From contig NC_019729.1 in the NCBI RefSeq assembly GCF_000317475.1, forward strand, positions 1,378,501-1,442,500: a stretch of DNA of 64,000 nt, read 5' to 3'. Under the pieces are notes generated by a model, which saw only the letters and a list, made by a program, of their open reading frames with translations, did not search any database and had not been told where the DNA came from. Numbering within the stretch: the stretch's first letter is position 1; every line of letters starts with the position of its first letter. The DNA comes from Oscillatoria nigro-viridis PCC 7112. GTDB lineage: Bacteria > Cyanobacteriota > Cyanobacteriia > Cyanobacteriales > Microcoleaceae. Shown piece by piece: positions 53,901 through 62,381 of the stretch. The position numbers and the translations under genes are program-made.

Positions 53901-56736
53901 CGCGATCGCGCAGCATCTCTTCTGCGCGTTTGCGATCGCTGATGTCGCGAGTAACTGTTGCCAACCCCATAGGCTCGCCGGTTTCCGGGTTTTTGACGGT
54001 AAATAGGGTGAAGTCAACCGGGAAGTTTTCGCCGGTTTGAAAGTTCCTCAAGCGGAATTCACCCTGCCAAAAACCGTCTCGCACAGTAGCTGGCAGGATT
54101 TCTTCTTTTAAAATCTTAACATCTTCTGTACAGAAGATGTCATAAACACTTTTGCTTTTGACTTCTTCAATATTTGCCAATCCTGCTAGTTTCATTCCAG
54201 CGGCATTCAGGTATGTTGCCTCTCCCTCCAGGGTTGCCGTCCCAATAAAATCCGAGCTGCTTTCTACGATCGAAATCAATCTTTGCTTTTCGATTTCGGC
54301 TTGCTTGCGCTCCGTGATGTCGTTGTTAGTTTCTAAAATTGCTTTGGGTTTTCCCTGTTCGTCTCGCTGTAAATTCCAGCGGCTGAATACCGTGATATGG
54401 GTGCCATAATTGGTGGTGTGAATTACTTCTCCTTCCCAATAATTATGCTCTTCTAACTGTGCCGAGATAGCTGCTAAAGGCTGGGAAAAGATGCTGTGCA
54501 ATAGACTGTGGGTGAGTTTCCCCAAGGCTTCTTTTTTTGTCCAGCCGTACATCCGTTCGGCTCCCTGATTCCAATAATTAATCGTGCCGTCCAGATCCCG
54601 AACGATCAAGGCGTCGCTTGCCAGGTCGAGCATTTGCAAGTTCTGCTGCAAGGCTTCTTCTGTGCGCTTGCTTTCTGTAATGTTGCGGGCGATCGTTGAC
54701 AGAAATTCAATTTCTCCCTTCTCGGATTTGTGAGCAATAATTACTTGAGAAACTGGTATTTCTTTGCCGTCTAAAGTTCGCCACATTGCCTCGCCACTCC
54801 ACGCCCCCTCCCGGCAAGCTGCGGGGATGCCGACGTCGATCAGAGTGTCGATACTTTTGGGCGATGTCAGGTCGGAAATGCTGAATCCGGCTAAATCTGC
54901 GTTTTCGCCAACTCTCAACATTTCTCTGGCTGCGCGGTTGAGATAAATGGTGCGCTGTTGGGAGTCGGCGATCCCTACCCAGTCTGTTGTGGTTTCTAAA
55001 ATTGCTTTGAACCGCAATAGTTCTTGTTCAGATTTGCGGCGCTGTGTGATGTCGCGCGCGAAGCCGACCATTCCTAAAATGTTGCCTTCTGCATCTTTGA
55101 GGGGCAATTTCTGGGTGTCGAAGGTGTGTATTTTGCCGTCGGCTAAGGTGGCTAAGTCGTTGGAACCGGGCGCTAGGTGGTTGCCGGCCCGGAAGTTTTG
55201 GATTTGGTTCTCGGAATCGCTTTGGGCGTGGAAGTTGGCGAAAATTCGATCGACCGATATGCCGATTTCTGCGTCGTCTTTGCCGATAATTTCTGCTTGA
55301 GTTTTGCCGAAGGCGGCGGCGAAACCTGCATTGACTAGGGTGTAGCGCAAGTTTCGATCTTTGACAAAGATGCAGTCTGGCGTAGCGTCAATGACTGTCC
55401 GCAGCAAGTTTTGGGAGCTTTCTGCTTCTGCCAGTGTCTGCCGCAGTTGTTCTTCCATTTGCACGCGCTTGGTGATATCTCTCATCGCGGAAACGAGAAA
55501 TTTCCTGCCGTCGGTATCTACAAAAGTAGATTTTTGGGCGGAGAGAAAGCGGGTGTTTCCTGCTGGGTCTGTGATAGTTTTTTGGATTTCGATGCTGGTA
55601 TTTGTCAAGAAAACTAATTCGTCTTTTTCGCGATATTTCTCTGCTTCTTCTTTGGACAAAAACTGATCGTAGCATTTGCCAATTAGTTCTTCTCTGCTGT
55701 AACCTATGTATTGACAAAAGGCATCATTTAAGGTGATCCACCTGTGCTGTTGGTCTTTGACGTAAATCGGGTCGGGGATGCTGTTGAGGATGTTGTTTAA
55801 GAATTGTTCTGAGGCTTTTAATTGCTCTTGGGCTGCGGTGCGATCGATAATTTCCTGTTCCAATTGTGTGTTAGTTTGCCGTATCTGCTCGGTTCTTTCA
55901 TTCACTCGCTGCTCTAGTTCTGCGCTTAGCTGCTGCAAGGCGGATTCGGCCTGTTTGCGCTTGGTAATCTCCCGACCTTCTGCGAGGATTTGAAATACTT
56001 CTCCTGTTTCATTTAACAGCGGCTTAAACGACAAGTCAATTACTGTTACCTGGTTGTTAGCTCCGGTGATTTCGTATTCTTCCCGGACAAAATTACCGGC
56101 AGAAACTTGTTGAATGTTTCTTTTTAGGCGCTGCTGGTTGGTTGGAGATGATGCCCACCCTGATGTCAGCCAAAATTTCAGCCCCAGGACTTCTGATGCT
56201 GGGAAATCGCCCAATTTTATTGCTGTCTGATTGGCTTCGATCACAGTACCGTCTGGCTCCAATAATGCGATCGCTTGAAAAGCTTGGTCGAAGATTGCGT
56301 GAAATCGCTGGTTAGTTTCGCTCAGCGCTTGTTCTGTTTGTTTTTTAGAGTTAAGGATTTGGGTGGAACCTACTAAGAAGTCGTAGCGGTTGGACAAACT
56401 CAAAAAAGCGATCGCCGGAATTACAGTTATCCAATCCCACACTGTTTGCGCCACCGGAGAGTGCGGCAGTCCCAGGTATTCGGCGGCGTGGCCGCTGTGA
56501 CCGAAAGCGCAGCTCCAAAATATGCCTGCTGTGACTGTGGCGAAGATGTCGAACCCGAATTTACGGTTTCGCCACAAACCTAAGCTGATTAGCCAGGCGA
56601 TGGCAAAGTAACACGCACAAATGATGCAATTAGCAGCCCCAGCTACCACCGATTGGGAGAAGTCAGGCAACGTGAGGGTGAAAGTCGTTGCGATCGAGGT
56701 ATAGAGAATTTTGATCATAAAATTAAGGATGGGCAA
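50926..56736 (-). CDS. Giant methyl-accepting chemotaxis protein: ethylene-receptor-like TM domain, 11 PAS, HAMP
   Basis: This 1936-aa protein begins with three membrane helices (about 34-55, 62-82, 98-117). The second carries Cys76-x3-His80 (WSCAFGH), echoing the Cys-x3-His copper site of plant ETR1. By eye eleven PAS domains follow; examples start at RFHAIFDQAFQAIALLEPDG, ILNSIPDPIYVKDQQHRW, VIDATPDCIFVKDRNLRY and LLIDSIGDGIIAADEKG. Many end in PAC-like R-D-I/V-T-x-R/K motifs. A HAMP-like segment (~1600-1660, LLGEIKGAAQGDLTVRAEV) leads to the signalling domain with hairpin tip TNLLALNATIEAARAGEQG and AEEVRKLAERS. It probably senses redox, light or gas and controls CheA. PAS 1 and PAS 7 are alike (IFDQSFQLIGLLKPDGTV), suggesting internal duplication. 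Confidence 0.9.
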   Translation of the reverse strand: MPILNFMIKILYTSIATTFTLTLPDFSQSVVAGAANCIICACYFAIAWLISLGLWRNRKFGFDIFATVTAGIFWSCAFGHSGHAAEYLGLPHSPVAQTVWDWITVIPAIAFLSLSNRYDFLVGSTQILNSKKQTEQALSETNQRFHAIFDQAFQAIALLEPDGTVIEANQTAIKLGDFPASEVLGLKFWLTSGWASSPTNQQRLKRNIQQVSAGNFVREEYEITGANNQVTVIDLSFKPLLNETGEVFQILAEGREITKRKQAESALQQLSAELEQRVNERTEQIRQTNTQLEQEIIDRTAAQEQLKASEQFLNNILNSIPDPIYVKDQQHRWITLNDAFCQYIGYSREELIGKCYDQFLSKEEAEKYREKDELVFLTNTSIEIQKTITDPAGNTRFLSAQKSTFVDTDGRKFLVSAMRDITKRVQMEEQLRQTLAEAESSQNLLRTVIDATPDCIFVKDRNLRYTLVNAGFAAAFGKTQAEIIGKDDAEIGISVDRIFANFHAQSDSENQIQNFRAGNHLAPGSNDLATLADGKIHTFDTQKLPLKDAEGNILGMVGFARDITQRRKSEQELLRFKAILETTTDWVGIADSQQRTIYLNRAAREMLRVGENADLAGFSISDLTSPKSIDTLIDVGIPAACREGAWSGEAMWRTLDGKEIPVSQVIIAHKSEKGEIEFLSTIARNITESKRTEEALQQNLQMLDLASDALIVRDLDGTINYWNQGAERMYGWTKKEALGKLTHSLLHSIFSQPLAAISAQLEEHNYWEGEVIHTTNYGTHITVFSRWNLQRDEQGKPKAILETNNDITERKQAEIEKQRLISIVESSSDFIGTATLEGEATYLNAAGMKLAGLANIEEVKSKSVYDIFCTEDVKILKEEILPATVRDGFWQGEFRLRNFQTGENFPVDFTLFTVKNPETGEPMGLATVTRDISDRKRAEEMLRDRERLFRAIFDQSFQLIGLLKPDGTVLEVNQTALAVAGLEREDFLGTQFVDNLWWQISPEAKQKVQAALAKAAAGEVVRYEADVLVAGGAVITVDFSLKPIVDDSGKVVLLIPEARDISDRKALERELVLRQTRFDAFFTAAPASMFIFDEQLRFVQVNEKLAETTGVSVAEHLGKTVREVIPEMVDTLQPMLQQILATNQPFLNVEVSGTTVNKPGVVRDWLASYFPLPGSDGKPIGVGGVAIEITDRKKAEEELDRFFTLSLDLVCIVDFEGKFKRLNPAWGTTLGYTLEEVENQPFINFVHPDDREETTAEAGKVYDGAEVQFFENRYRCKDGSYKWLSWKVRPEAEQKLMYAVARDVTETKQAMVQLEKTTAQLASSEDQFRQQTNLLQLLIDSIGDGIIAADEKGNFLLFNPAAEDIFGMGATDGLLNEWSARYGLFLPDTVTPYPPAEIPLARTVRGEAFDEVELFTRHAGKPEGLWVKINGRPLKDETGALKGGVVVCRNVTEQRASQQRMQQLAEAQERLLQELKTRQNALDESAIVSETDLQGVITYVNDRFIEISGYSMGDLLHRNHRIINSGYHPKSFFEEMWVTLSRGLVWKGEIKNRRKDGSFYWVDSTISPIFDTSGTIVKYIAIRFDITERKEAEERLEKLAAERKAEADSLTQQVLKLLGEIKGAAQGDLTVRAEVTNDVLGAVADSFNFLIGSLRKVVTGIQTLAEQVTSATGESINNTSQLTQQAEIQAAQISAIMREIERIVNSIREVRDVSVRAETVAQQSSQTAEVGGMAVDRAVEGINGLRLTIASTSKMMKRLGESSQQIGKIVTSISQLASQTNLLALNATIEAARAGEQGLGFAVVAEEVRKLAERSAGATEEISEIVGTIQEEISRVMKAMESGTLEVVEGTKLASEAKTHLNAIIEVSREMNALVQNITIASAKQTVSAEGIANSMQQVNEIANTTAQKGADVKASLDELSGSLGQLQKSVANFRS

Positions 56737-56808
56737 ATCGGATGCGGGCGATCGTTAGTTAAAATTATTGATGCAAAGCGGTTGCAGACTTATCTGTATT
56801 GTTGATTT

Positions 56809-57312
56809 TTACCAGCGTTCGGAATGGGCGATCGCTTCTACATCGACAATCATTAGCAAGCGTCCTTCGGAATTGTACAGACCTTTTAAGAATGGAGCTA
56901 GGTCGGGACTGACATCTAGTGCTGAGACAATGCGATCGGGATTGAGAGTTAAAACTCCTTCGACGCGGGAGACGGCTAATCCCAGCCGCATTTTCGACAA
57001 CAATCTCACGTCTCGCGGATCCGACGCTTCTACAACTAAGATGCGGCTGTTTGGGTGGTAGGTGTCAACCGACTCAATACCGACAAACACTCCGAAGTCT
57101 GCTGCTGCTAAGATTTCGCCTCGCAAGTTGGTTAATCCCAGCAAAAATGGCTGGGTGTTGGGAACCAGGGAAATCGGTTGTTCCCTGAGGGAAAGGACTT
57201 CCCGCACTGCCTCTAACTCTATGCCGAACAGACTGCCTCCTTGACCGAACAGGAGAAATTGCTTTGTTGCACTTGTCTGATTCCCCCCTGGGGGGGGAGC
57301 CGTTATTTTCAT
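56809..57312 (-). CDS. CheW adaptor protein
   Basis: The 167-aa protein has a short Pro/Gly N-terminus, then a full CheW domain: FLLFGQGGSLFGIELEAVREVLSL, PISLVPNTQPFLLGLTNLRGEILAAADFGVFVG, LGLAVSRVEGVLTLNPDRI and PFLKGLYNSEGRLLMIVDVEAI. The L-G-L-x-N-x-R-G segment is the CheW signature. It lies between the response regulator and the MCP on the same strand, the order regulator-CheW-MCP-CheA seen in pil/hmp taxis operons. It bridges the MCP tip and CheA. Confidence 0.93.
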   Translation of the reverse strand: MKITAPPPGGNQTSATKQFLLFGQGGSLFGIELEAVREVLSLREQPISLVPNTQPFLLGLTNLRGEILAAADFGVFVGIESVDTYHPNSRILVVEASDPRDVRLLSKMRLGLAVSRVEGVLTLNPDRIVSALDVSPDLAPFLKGLYNSEGRLLMIVDVEAIAHSERW

Positions 57313-57569
57313 GGCTTATTTTTAGTTCCTAGTGTAGCTTACCAATTAAAGTTTGGCTTTAACAGGAAAGGCGATCGGCGATCGAGTTTTGCAGCATCAC
57401 TTTGGGTGTCTCAAATGTTTCCGTTAAATAAATCGCAGCGGGGCAAATAACCAGGTTTTTATCATTAAAGATCAACTTTTATGGTATTCAAAAACCCAGT
57501 TTATTTAAAAAAAACGGGGTTTGTCGGTATAATATTTTTTGGGAAGCGGCCGATCGCTTTATATTGGGT

Positions 57570-57935
57570 TTACGCTAAAAGCAAGCGCTGCACTATGTGG
57601 ACGAGTTGCTGAGGTTCAAAGGGTTTGCTGACGTAAGCGTCTGCCCCTAAATCAGTTCCCCAAGCTTTATCGATCTCGGTGTTTTTATGAGTACAAAATA
57701 CTACGGGCAATTTGGCAGTTGCGCGATCGCCCCGCAATTCTCTGATCACTTCAAACCCGTTCATTCGCGGCATCACTACATCTAAAACGACCAAAGCCGG
57801 ACACTTTTTTCGGATCATGGCGATCGCCTCTTCGCCGTCGCCAGCCCGGATCACCTCCAATCCGGCATCTTGAAGAATGCGGCAGATGATTTCTAGTTCG
57901 CTCTTTACGTCGTCTACTACTAAAACTTTTGACAT
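57570..57935 (-). CDS. CheY-like response regulator
   Basis: This 121-aa single receiver domain has LVVDDVKSE with the acidic pair Asp8-Asp9, phospho-acceptor Asp52 in VVLDVVMPRMNGFEVIREL, Thr82 in FCTHK and Lys104 in YVSKPFEP. No output domain. It is the first gene of the minus-strand taxis unit, with a 257-bp gap before CheW. Of PilH/HmpB type by position; probably a phosphate sink or motor regulator for type IV pili. Confidence 0.92.
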   Translation of the reverse strand: MSKVLVVDDVKSELEIICRILQDAGLEVIRAGDGEEAIAMIRKKCPALVVLDVVMPRMNGFEVIRELRGDRATAKLPVVFCTHKNTEIDKAWGTDLGADAYVSKPFEPQQLVHIVQRLLLA

Positions 57936-59168
57936 GATTCCACACTTCCTTGCTGTTGTTGACAGCGGACTATATTTATTTAGAAGCTGACGCGATCGGC
58001 GGCGATGAGACGAGACCGCTTTGCGGACAAATTAATGTACTTCCAAATACAATATAGCCGATCGTATGGCTGAAGGTTAGATGTCAGCGATAAAAAGCGA
58101 TAAAAATTTACTTTACTAACGCAATCGCTCTGAATAAATTAAGCGGCAATTAGTAATTTATGCTTGGTAATTCGCTGTTTTAAAACCCACAGCTCTTAGT
58201 ATAGCAATCCTTGCAGGAGTTGTAAATCTTCACCCCAACCCTCCCCGAACCGATCTGAGAGAGTAATAATTTTACCAATGATTGAGGATTTCAATCTAAG
58301 GATATATTGGATAAAAAAACCGGAGTTTCTACTTTTTATTTAGCTTTTTTTCAATAGTTTAGTTTTATGTGATACCTAAATAGTGCTATATAAATTCTTT
58401 TCTCAGCGCCATAAAACGCAATTTAAAAGTAGCTATAGCGGTGCTAATATGGAAAAAAAAGGGTAAGGATTCAGGCAAAATACAGCACCGCATCGCTGAC
58501 CAAGCGCTGTTATTTTATGAATGAGACAAGTCAAACAGGAGTATTGTAGCAATGATATTTAAAATTTTATGCTGCCATCCAATTATAATTGGATGGCAAA
58601 TTAATATGAATTACGGTAGCATCGGAATAGTAAATTAACGTCAACAGTTAACAATCTAATTCATCTGCGTTAATCTGTGTTGCATCTGCCCTCATCTGCG
58701 GTAAAAAAAAAATAATTTATCGAACCGCCCCGGACAAGGGATTGACGCAGATTCACGCAGATAATAAGAGAGATAGGAATAATTCCCATGCCAACAGATT
58801 TGATATCAATGGGCCGATAGAGAGTCCCATTTTACCCAGTAGAGAAGTGTTGGGTTCCCCAAAACTGCTACCAGCAGGCGATCGCCATCCTTGAGCTTGA
58901 TTGTGGGCCCAGCCGAAAAGACTGCTGCAAGATGCGGTCAATCGATTTGAGATTTGAGATTTGAGATTTGAGATTTTAGAATAGAAGAAGCGCTCCCACT
59001 GATAAATCCGGGGGCTGGTGATGAGCAGTCGGAGCTTTTTTCTCGCTTCACGGATGAATCCGGCGGCTGCAGACAAAATTGCTTGATTATGAAATTAGTC
59101 GGTGAGGGAGAGACGGCGATCGGCTATAATAAAGGGCTAGAGGAAAAGAACACCGAAAACCCGAAAAT
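57936..59168. other. 1.2-kb gene-poor region between taxis operon and cysH
   Basis: Holds the taxis promoter area. A 24-bp perfect palindrome lies at 58574-58597 (half-site GCCATCCAATTA). GCGTTAATCTGTG/CATCTGCGG tracts lie at 58665-58765. A TTTGAGATTTGAGA repeat spans 58950-58980. An open frame on the minus strand (58753-59076) crosses the repeat and is not believed. Confidence 0.5.
58574..58597. promoter_or_regulatory. 24-bp perfect palindrome
   Basis: GCCATCCAATTA is followed immediately by its reverse complement TAATTGGATGGC. No spacer and no T-run, so an operator-like or cruciform site rather than a terminator. The nearest genes are the response regulator (640 bp to the left) and cysH (570 bp to the right). 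Role unknown. Confidence 0.5.
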
Positions 59169-59903
59169 ATGGTTGCCATCGAAAGAAATCTCAACATTGC
59201 CGCCCTAGAAGCAGAATACAGTCAAAAAACACCGCGAGACATTCTCAAATTTGCCCTAGAAAATTTTGACAATATCTCCATTTCTTTCAGCGGGGCTGAA
59301 GATGTAGTTCTGATCGATCTTGCCTCAAAAATCACCAATAATTTCCGCGTTTTCACCCTAGACACCGGACGACTGCACTCAGAAACTTATCAGTTTTTGG
59401 ATCTAGTCAGAAAACATTACGGCATTAAATTAGAAGTAATGTTTCCCGATGCTGCAGAAGTACAAGCCCTAGTAGAAGAAAAGGGATTGTTTAGTTTTTA
59501 TCAAGACGGTCACAAAGAATGCTGCGGTGTGCGGAAAGTCAAGCCGCTGCGCCGCAAATTAAATACTCTCGATGCTTGGATTACCGGCCAGCGCAAAGAC
59601 CAAAGTCCCAGTACCCGCAACGGTATTCCGGTCATTGAAGTTGACACGGCATTCTCAACTCCCGACCATGAATTAATTAAATTCAACCCCTTAGCAAACT
59701 GGTCTTCGGCAGAGGTTTGGGAATATATTCGAGCTTTGGATGTGCCTTACAACAAGTTGCACGAACGCGGTTTTGTAAGCATTGGTTGCGAACCTTGTAC
59801 GAAGCCGGTATTGCCGAACCAACACGAACGCGAAGGTCGCTGGTGGTGGGAAGAAGCGACGGTAAAAGAGTGCGGTTTGCACGCTGGTAACGCACAAACA
59901 TAG
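59169..59903 (+). CDS. cysH: Fe-S type adenylylsulfate / phosphoadenylylsulfate reductase
   Basis: The 244-aa enzyme of assimilatory sulfate reduction makes sulfite from APS/PAPS. The PP-loop-like [14 protein letters not shown] is at 39-52 and [11 protein letters not shown] at 65-73. The four cluster cysteines are Cys118-Cys119 (HKECCGVRK) and Cys207-x2-Cys210 (GCEPC), the [4Fe-4S] signature associated with thioredoxin-dependent APS reductases. The catalytic Cys235 is in KECGLH at the C-terminus. [16 protein letters not shown] and the Trp-rich REGRWWWEE complete the family. The presence of the CC..CxxC motif favours APS over PAPS as substrate, which is inference. It is a single gene. Confidence 0.94.
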   Translation: MVAIERNLNIAALEAEYSQKTPRDILKFALENFDNISISFSGAEDVVLIDLASKITNNFRVFTLDTGRLHSETYQFLDLVRKHYGIKLEVMFPDAAEVQALVEEKGLFSFYQDGHKECCGVRKVKPLRRKLNTLDAWITGQRKDQSPSTRNGIPVIEVDTAFSTPDHELIKFNPLANWSSAEVWEYIRALDVPYNKLHERGFVSIGCEPCTKPVLPNQHEREGRWWWEEATVKECGLHAGNAQT

Positions 59904-59921
59904 TTTAAATCACTTAAGGAG

Positions 59922-59975
59922 TAAGGTGCGCTAGGCTCACCAAACAAATAGTAGGGTGCGCTGGGCGCACCTTAC
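59922..59975. repeat. GGTGCGC inverted repeat after cysH
   Basis: AAGGTGCGCTAGGCTCACC on the left and GTAGGGTGCGCTGGGCGCACCTTA on the right form direct and inverted GGTGCGC units around a short loop. It is related to the GGGTGCGTCAG repeats at 43.6 kb and may act as the cysH terminator. The rest of 59976-60109 is the leader of the aldolase gene. Confidence 0.6.
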
Positions 59976-60109
59976 CCAAGAATAAATGCACTTCACATAA
60001 ATCGTAGCCGAAGAATTCGCAATTAAAATAAACACACATTAAGCAGAGCTTGCTCTTAAACATTGATAGAATGATGAACATTCAGAAAAGTTTTTAAAGC
60101 AGGTACTAT

Positions 60110-61063
60110 ATGCTCGCCTCAACTAGCGAATTGCTGAACACTGCATTGAGAAATGGTTATGCGATCGGCGCTTTTAACGTCTACAACCTCGAAGGAGTAA
60201 AAGCCGTCATCAATGCGGCCGAAGCGCTGCACAGTCCTGCTATACTGCAACTTCACCCCAGCGCCCTCCAATACGGAAAATCGCCTTTAGTCGCGCTGTG
60301 CATCAAAGCGGCCCGCAAATCTTTAGTGCCGATCGCAGTACACTTAGATCACAGCACCTCAGAAAAAGACATTCACCTCGCCCTAGCCGCCGGTATCAAA
60401 TCAATTATGGCAGACGCTTCTTTTTTGCCCTACGAACAAAACTTAATATTTAGCCGGGAAATGACTAAATTAGCCCGCGCTAACGGTGCGGCAGTTGAAG
60501 CAGAAATCGGCAGAATTAGTGGCAAGGAAGAAGGTTTGACAATCGATGAGAAAGCGGCAAGGATGACCGATCCCGTAGCAGCAGTAGAGTTTATCAAAGA
60601 AACTAAGGTGGATTTTTTAGCCGTAACAATTGGTAACGTCCACGGCAAATATTTCAGCGAACCGAAACTCGATTTTCCGCGTCTGGCAAAAATCCGGGCT
60701 GCTGTTTCAGTGCCGTTAGTTCTTCACGGTGCTAGCGGTTTGCCGGAATCAATTATTCATCAATGTATTCAACTCGGAGTATCGAAATTTAATGTGAATA
60801 CAGAAGTTCGCGAAGCTTATATGGACGTGTTAAAAAGTAGCATTTCTTTGTCAGAACCGGATTTGTTGGAAATAATGGAAAAAGCTATCGATGCCATGCA
60901 ATCGGTCATTTCTGACAAATTGCAACTTTTTGGTTCTGTCGGTAAAGCTTATTTGCATCAATCTCCCTACGCGGATGACTTGACCCCAAAGAGTACCAGC
61001 AACAAGCAAACCAGCCGCAACCAATCAAGTTTCGATCAAATGTTAAAGCCTGTGTGTGTATAG
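60110..61063 (+). CDS. Class II (zinc) aldolase, KbaY/GatY/Fba-like
   Basis: The 317-aa protein is a class II fructose/tagatose-bisphosphate aldolase homologue. IGAFNVYNLEGVKAVINAAE is at 19-38. VHLDHSTSEKDI at 78-89 has the proton-donor Asp80 and zinc ligand His81. AEIGRISGKEEG, TIGNVHGKY (zinc His), LHGASGLPE (zinc His) and KFNVNTEVREAY follow. Length and ligands fit the ~285-aa tagatose-type subgroup, with a polar tail (TSNKQTSRNQSS) added at the C-terminus. Cyanobacteria also have a longer Calvin-cycle FbaA (about 359 aa), so this may be a second aldolase with sugar specificity unknown. Confidence 0.88.
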   Translation: MLASTSELLNTALRNGYAIGAFNVYNLEGVKAVINAAEALHSPAILQLHPSALQYGKSPLVALCIKAARKSLVPIAVHLDHSTSEKDIHLALAAGIKSIMADASFLPYEQNLIFSREMTKLARANGAAVEAEIGRISGKEEGLTIDEKAARMTDPVAAVEFIKETKVDFLAVTIGNVHGKYFSEPKLDFPRLAKIRAAVSVPLVLHGASGLPESIIHQCIQLGVSKFNVNTEVREAYMDVLKSSISLSEPDLLEIMEKAIDAMQSVISDKLQLFGSVGKAYLHQSPYADDLTPKSTSNKQTSRNQSSFDQMLKPVCV

Positions 61064-61097
61064 TCAGGCCTTCAGTCTGATGTTGAAGTAAAAAAAA

Positions 61098-61141
61098 ACT
61101 CAAGTTCTGACTGCGAACCAGTTTTTAGTCAGGACTTGAGT
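61098..61141. terminator. Bidirectional terminator between aldolase and Uma2 genes
   Basis: ACTCAAGTTCTGACT (61098-61112) pairs with AGTCAGGACTTGAGT (61127-61141) with one mismatch, loop 14 nt. An A-run precedes it (61090-61098), giving a T-run on the minus strand, so it best serves the minus-strand Uma2 gene. Confidence 0.65.
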
Positions 61142-61146
61142 CCTCT

Positions 61147-61986
61147 CTAACCGTTTAAAAATCGATCGGGATCGATGCCAGATTCCCGCAGCCGCCGAAT
61201 TAAAGACTGCAATTGAGCTTCCGCTGACTCGGCCCGCTGCCGTTGCTGTTCCGCTTCAGTCAGAATCCAATTGCCATCAACATCATACCAGCGCAACCAC
61301 AGTCGATCGATTCCCTGAAACTCTCCTTGCCACAAACCCAAGCCCAAACTTAGGTCAGGAATCCACACTCGCGACTCGGGCAATTCTAATTCTTGATAGT
61401 GTCCGCCCTTCAATTCAAACACTCGCAATTTGTTAGTATAGCGGCTGAAAACCGCATAAACAGGAACCCGCAAAATTTGCTCGTAAACCTCCCATTTTCT
61501 CGGCGGTTCCTCCTTCGCCTCCGCCTCCAAAACTTGCCCGTTACCCGCAGCGTTTCCCGACTGAGGTGGCAACTTTTCCTCATCGGTATTGTCGCCTAAA
61601 TCTTCTTTTTCCGTTCCCGGCGACAGCAGTTCTACAATTACAAAAGGATTCACGCCTTCCTGCCAAGTAACATAACTCATCCGCAGTTCGGATCGATCGT
61701 AAAGTCGGGGAACTCCCACAACTGCAAACCAATCCGGCCGCTTGTGCCACAGAGTGTGATGCACGTCATAATAAAGGTTCATGTCGGTGCCGCTAAATAT
61801 CTCAGAAGCCGGATAATTCCGAGGCCGAAACGTCAGGCTCAACAACTGCGGCTGCAAATCGTGAAATTCGTCAGGCAAACCAGGTTCCTCCGGGTCTTCG
61901 CTGGGTAAATCGTACATCGTCGGCAGCGTTTCTCTGGGCGATCGCGGCGGATCGGTTTGCGGCACAGGATATTTAAAAGGCAACAT
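61147..61986 (-). CDS. Uma2 (DUF820) family protein, large type
   Basis: The protein is 279 aa from the ATG at 61986; an upstream frame to 62037 is less likely. This is the longer Uma2 type that starts YPVPQTDPPRSPRETLPTMYDLPSEDPEEPGLPDEFHDLQP. The core reads RPDWFAVVGVPRLYDR and NPFVIVELLSPGTEKEDLG (E-L-L-S-P-G, the usual second acidic motif). YEQILRVPVYAVFSRYTNKLRVFEL follows. The C-terminus is a short coiled coil, TEAEQQRQRAESAEAQLQSLIRRLRESGIDPD, similar in ending to the Uma2 protein at 8421. Nuclease-like fold; role unknown. Third Uma2 locus in the window. Confidence 0.8.
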   Translation of the reverse strand: MLPFKYPVPQTDPPRSPRETLPTMYDLPSEDPEEPGLPDEFHDLQPQLLSLTFRPRNYPASEIFSGTDMNLYYDVHHTLWHKRPDWFAVVGVPRLYDRSELRMSYVTWQEGVNPFVIVELLSPGTEKEDLGDNTDEEKLPPQSGNAAGNGQVLEAEAKEEPPRKWEVYEQILRVPVYAVFSRYTNKLRVFELKGGHYQELELPESRVWIPDLSLGLGLWQGEFQGIDRLWLRWYDVDGNWILTEAEQQRQRAESAEAQLQSLIRRLRESGIDPDRFLNG

Positions 61987-62011
61987 ATAATATTGAGAAA
62001 TTACTGCATTT

Positions 62012-62131
62012 ATGCTAACATCACCAGAGCATCCCAATCAGGCTTTCACAGGAGTGCAAGCCGGAGAGCTAGAAGCGAGATATATCGGCTTTGCTGTGCC
62101 CGACGGTCGCACTCCTAGAAAACGATTTTAA
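62012..62131 (+). CDS. Possible small ORF, 39 aa
   Basis: The ATG at 62012 opens a frame reading MLTSPEHPNQAFTGVQAGEL and ending GRTPRKRF-stop. It starts 25 bp from the divergent Uma2 start. Composition is protein-like, but there is no clear ribosome site and I recognise no family. It could be the relic of a longer gene. Confidence 0.25.
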   Translation: MLTSPEHPNQAFTGVQAGELEARYIGFAVPDGRTPRKRF

Positions 62132-62357
62132 CAAAATCGGGACGATCCATTTTCTTCCTCTCGTCTGTGAAGTTAATCTAAAATCTAAAATCTAAAATCT
62201 AAAATTGACCAAAAATTTGTTGATGGTACCCGCCACGTAATTTATCCGTGGAATCAATCCAAAATCTCAAATCTAAAATCCTCACGCCCCCGAATTTATC
62301 CGTGGAATCAATCCAAAATCTAAAATCTAAAATCTAAAATCTAAAATCTAAAATCGA
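62132..62357. repeat. STRR and duplicated AATTTATCCGTGGAATCAAT unit before tex
   Basis: ATCTAAA heptamers at 62178-62205 and 62310-62352 flank two copies of AATTTATCCGTGGAATCAAT (62239- and 62293-), each followed by CCAAAATCT. The repeat runs to within a few bases of the first possible tex start, so there is little room for a standard ribosome site. Confidence 0.8.
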
Positions 62358-62381
62358 ATGACTGTTCCGAAATTCTGCACT

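Noticed and set aside
58753-59076. 107-aa open frame on the minus strand
   Set aside because: It crosses a TTTGAGATTTGAGA repeat (coding SNLKSQISN), has no ribosome site and shows no family features.
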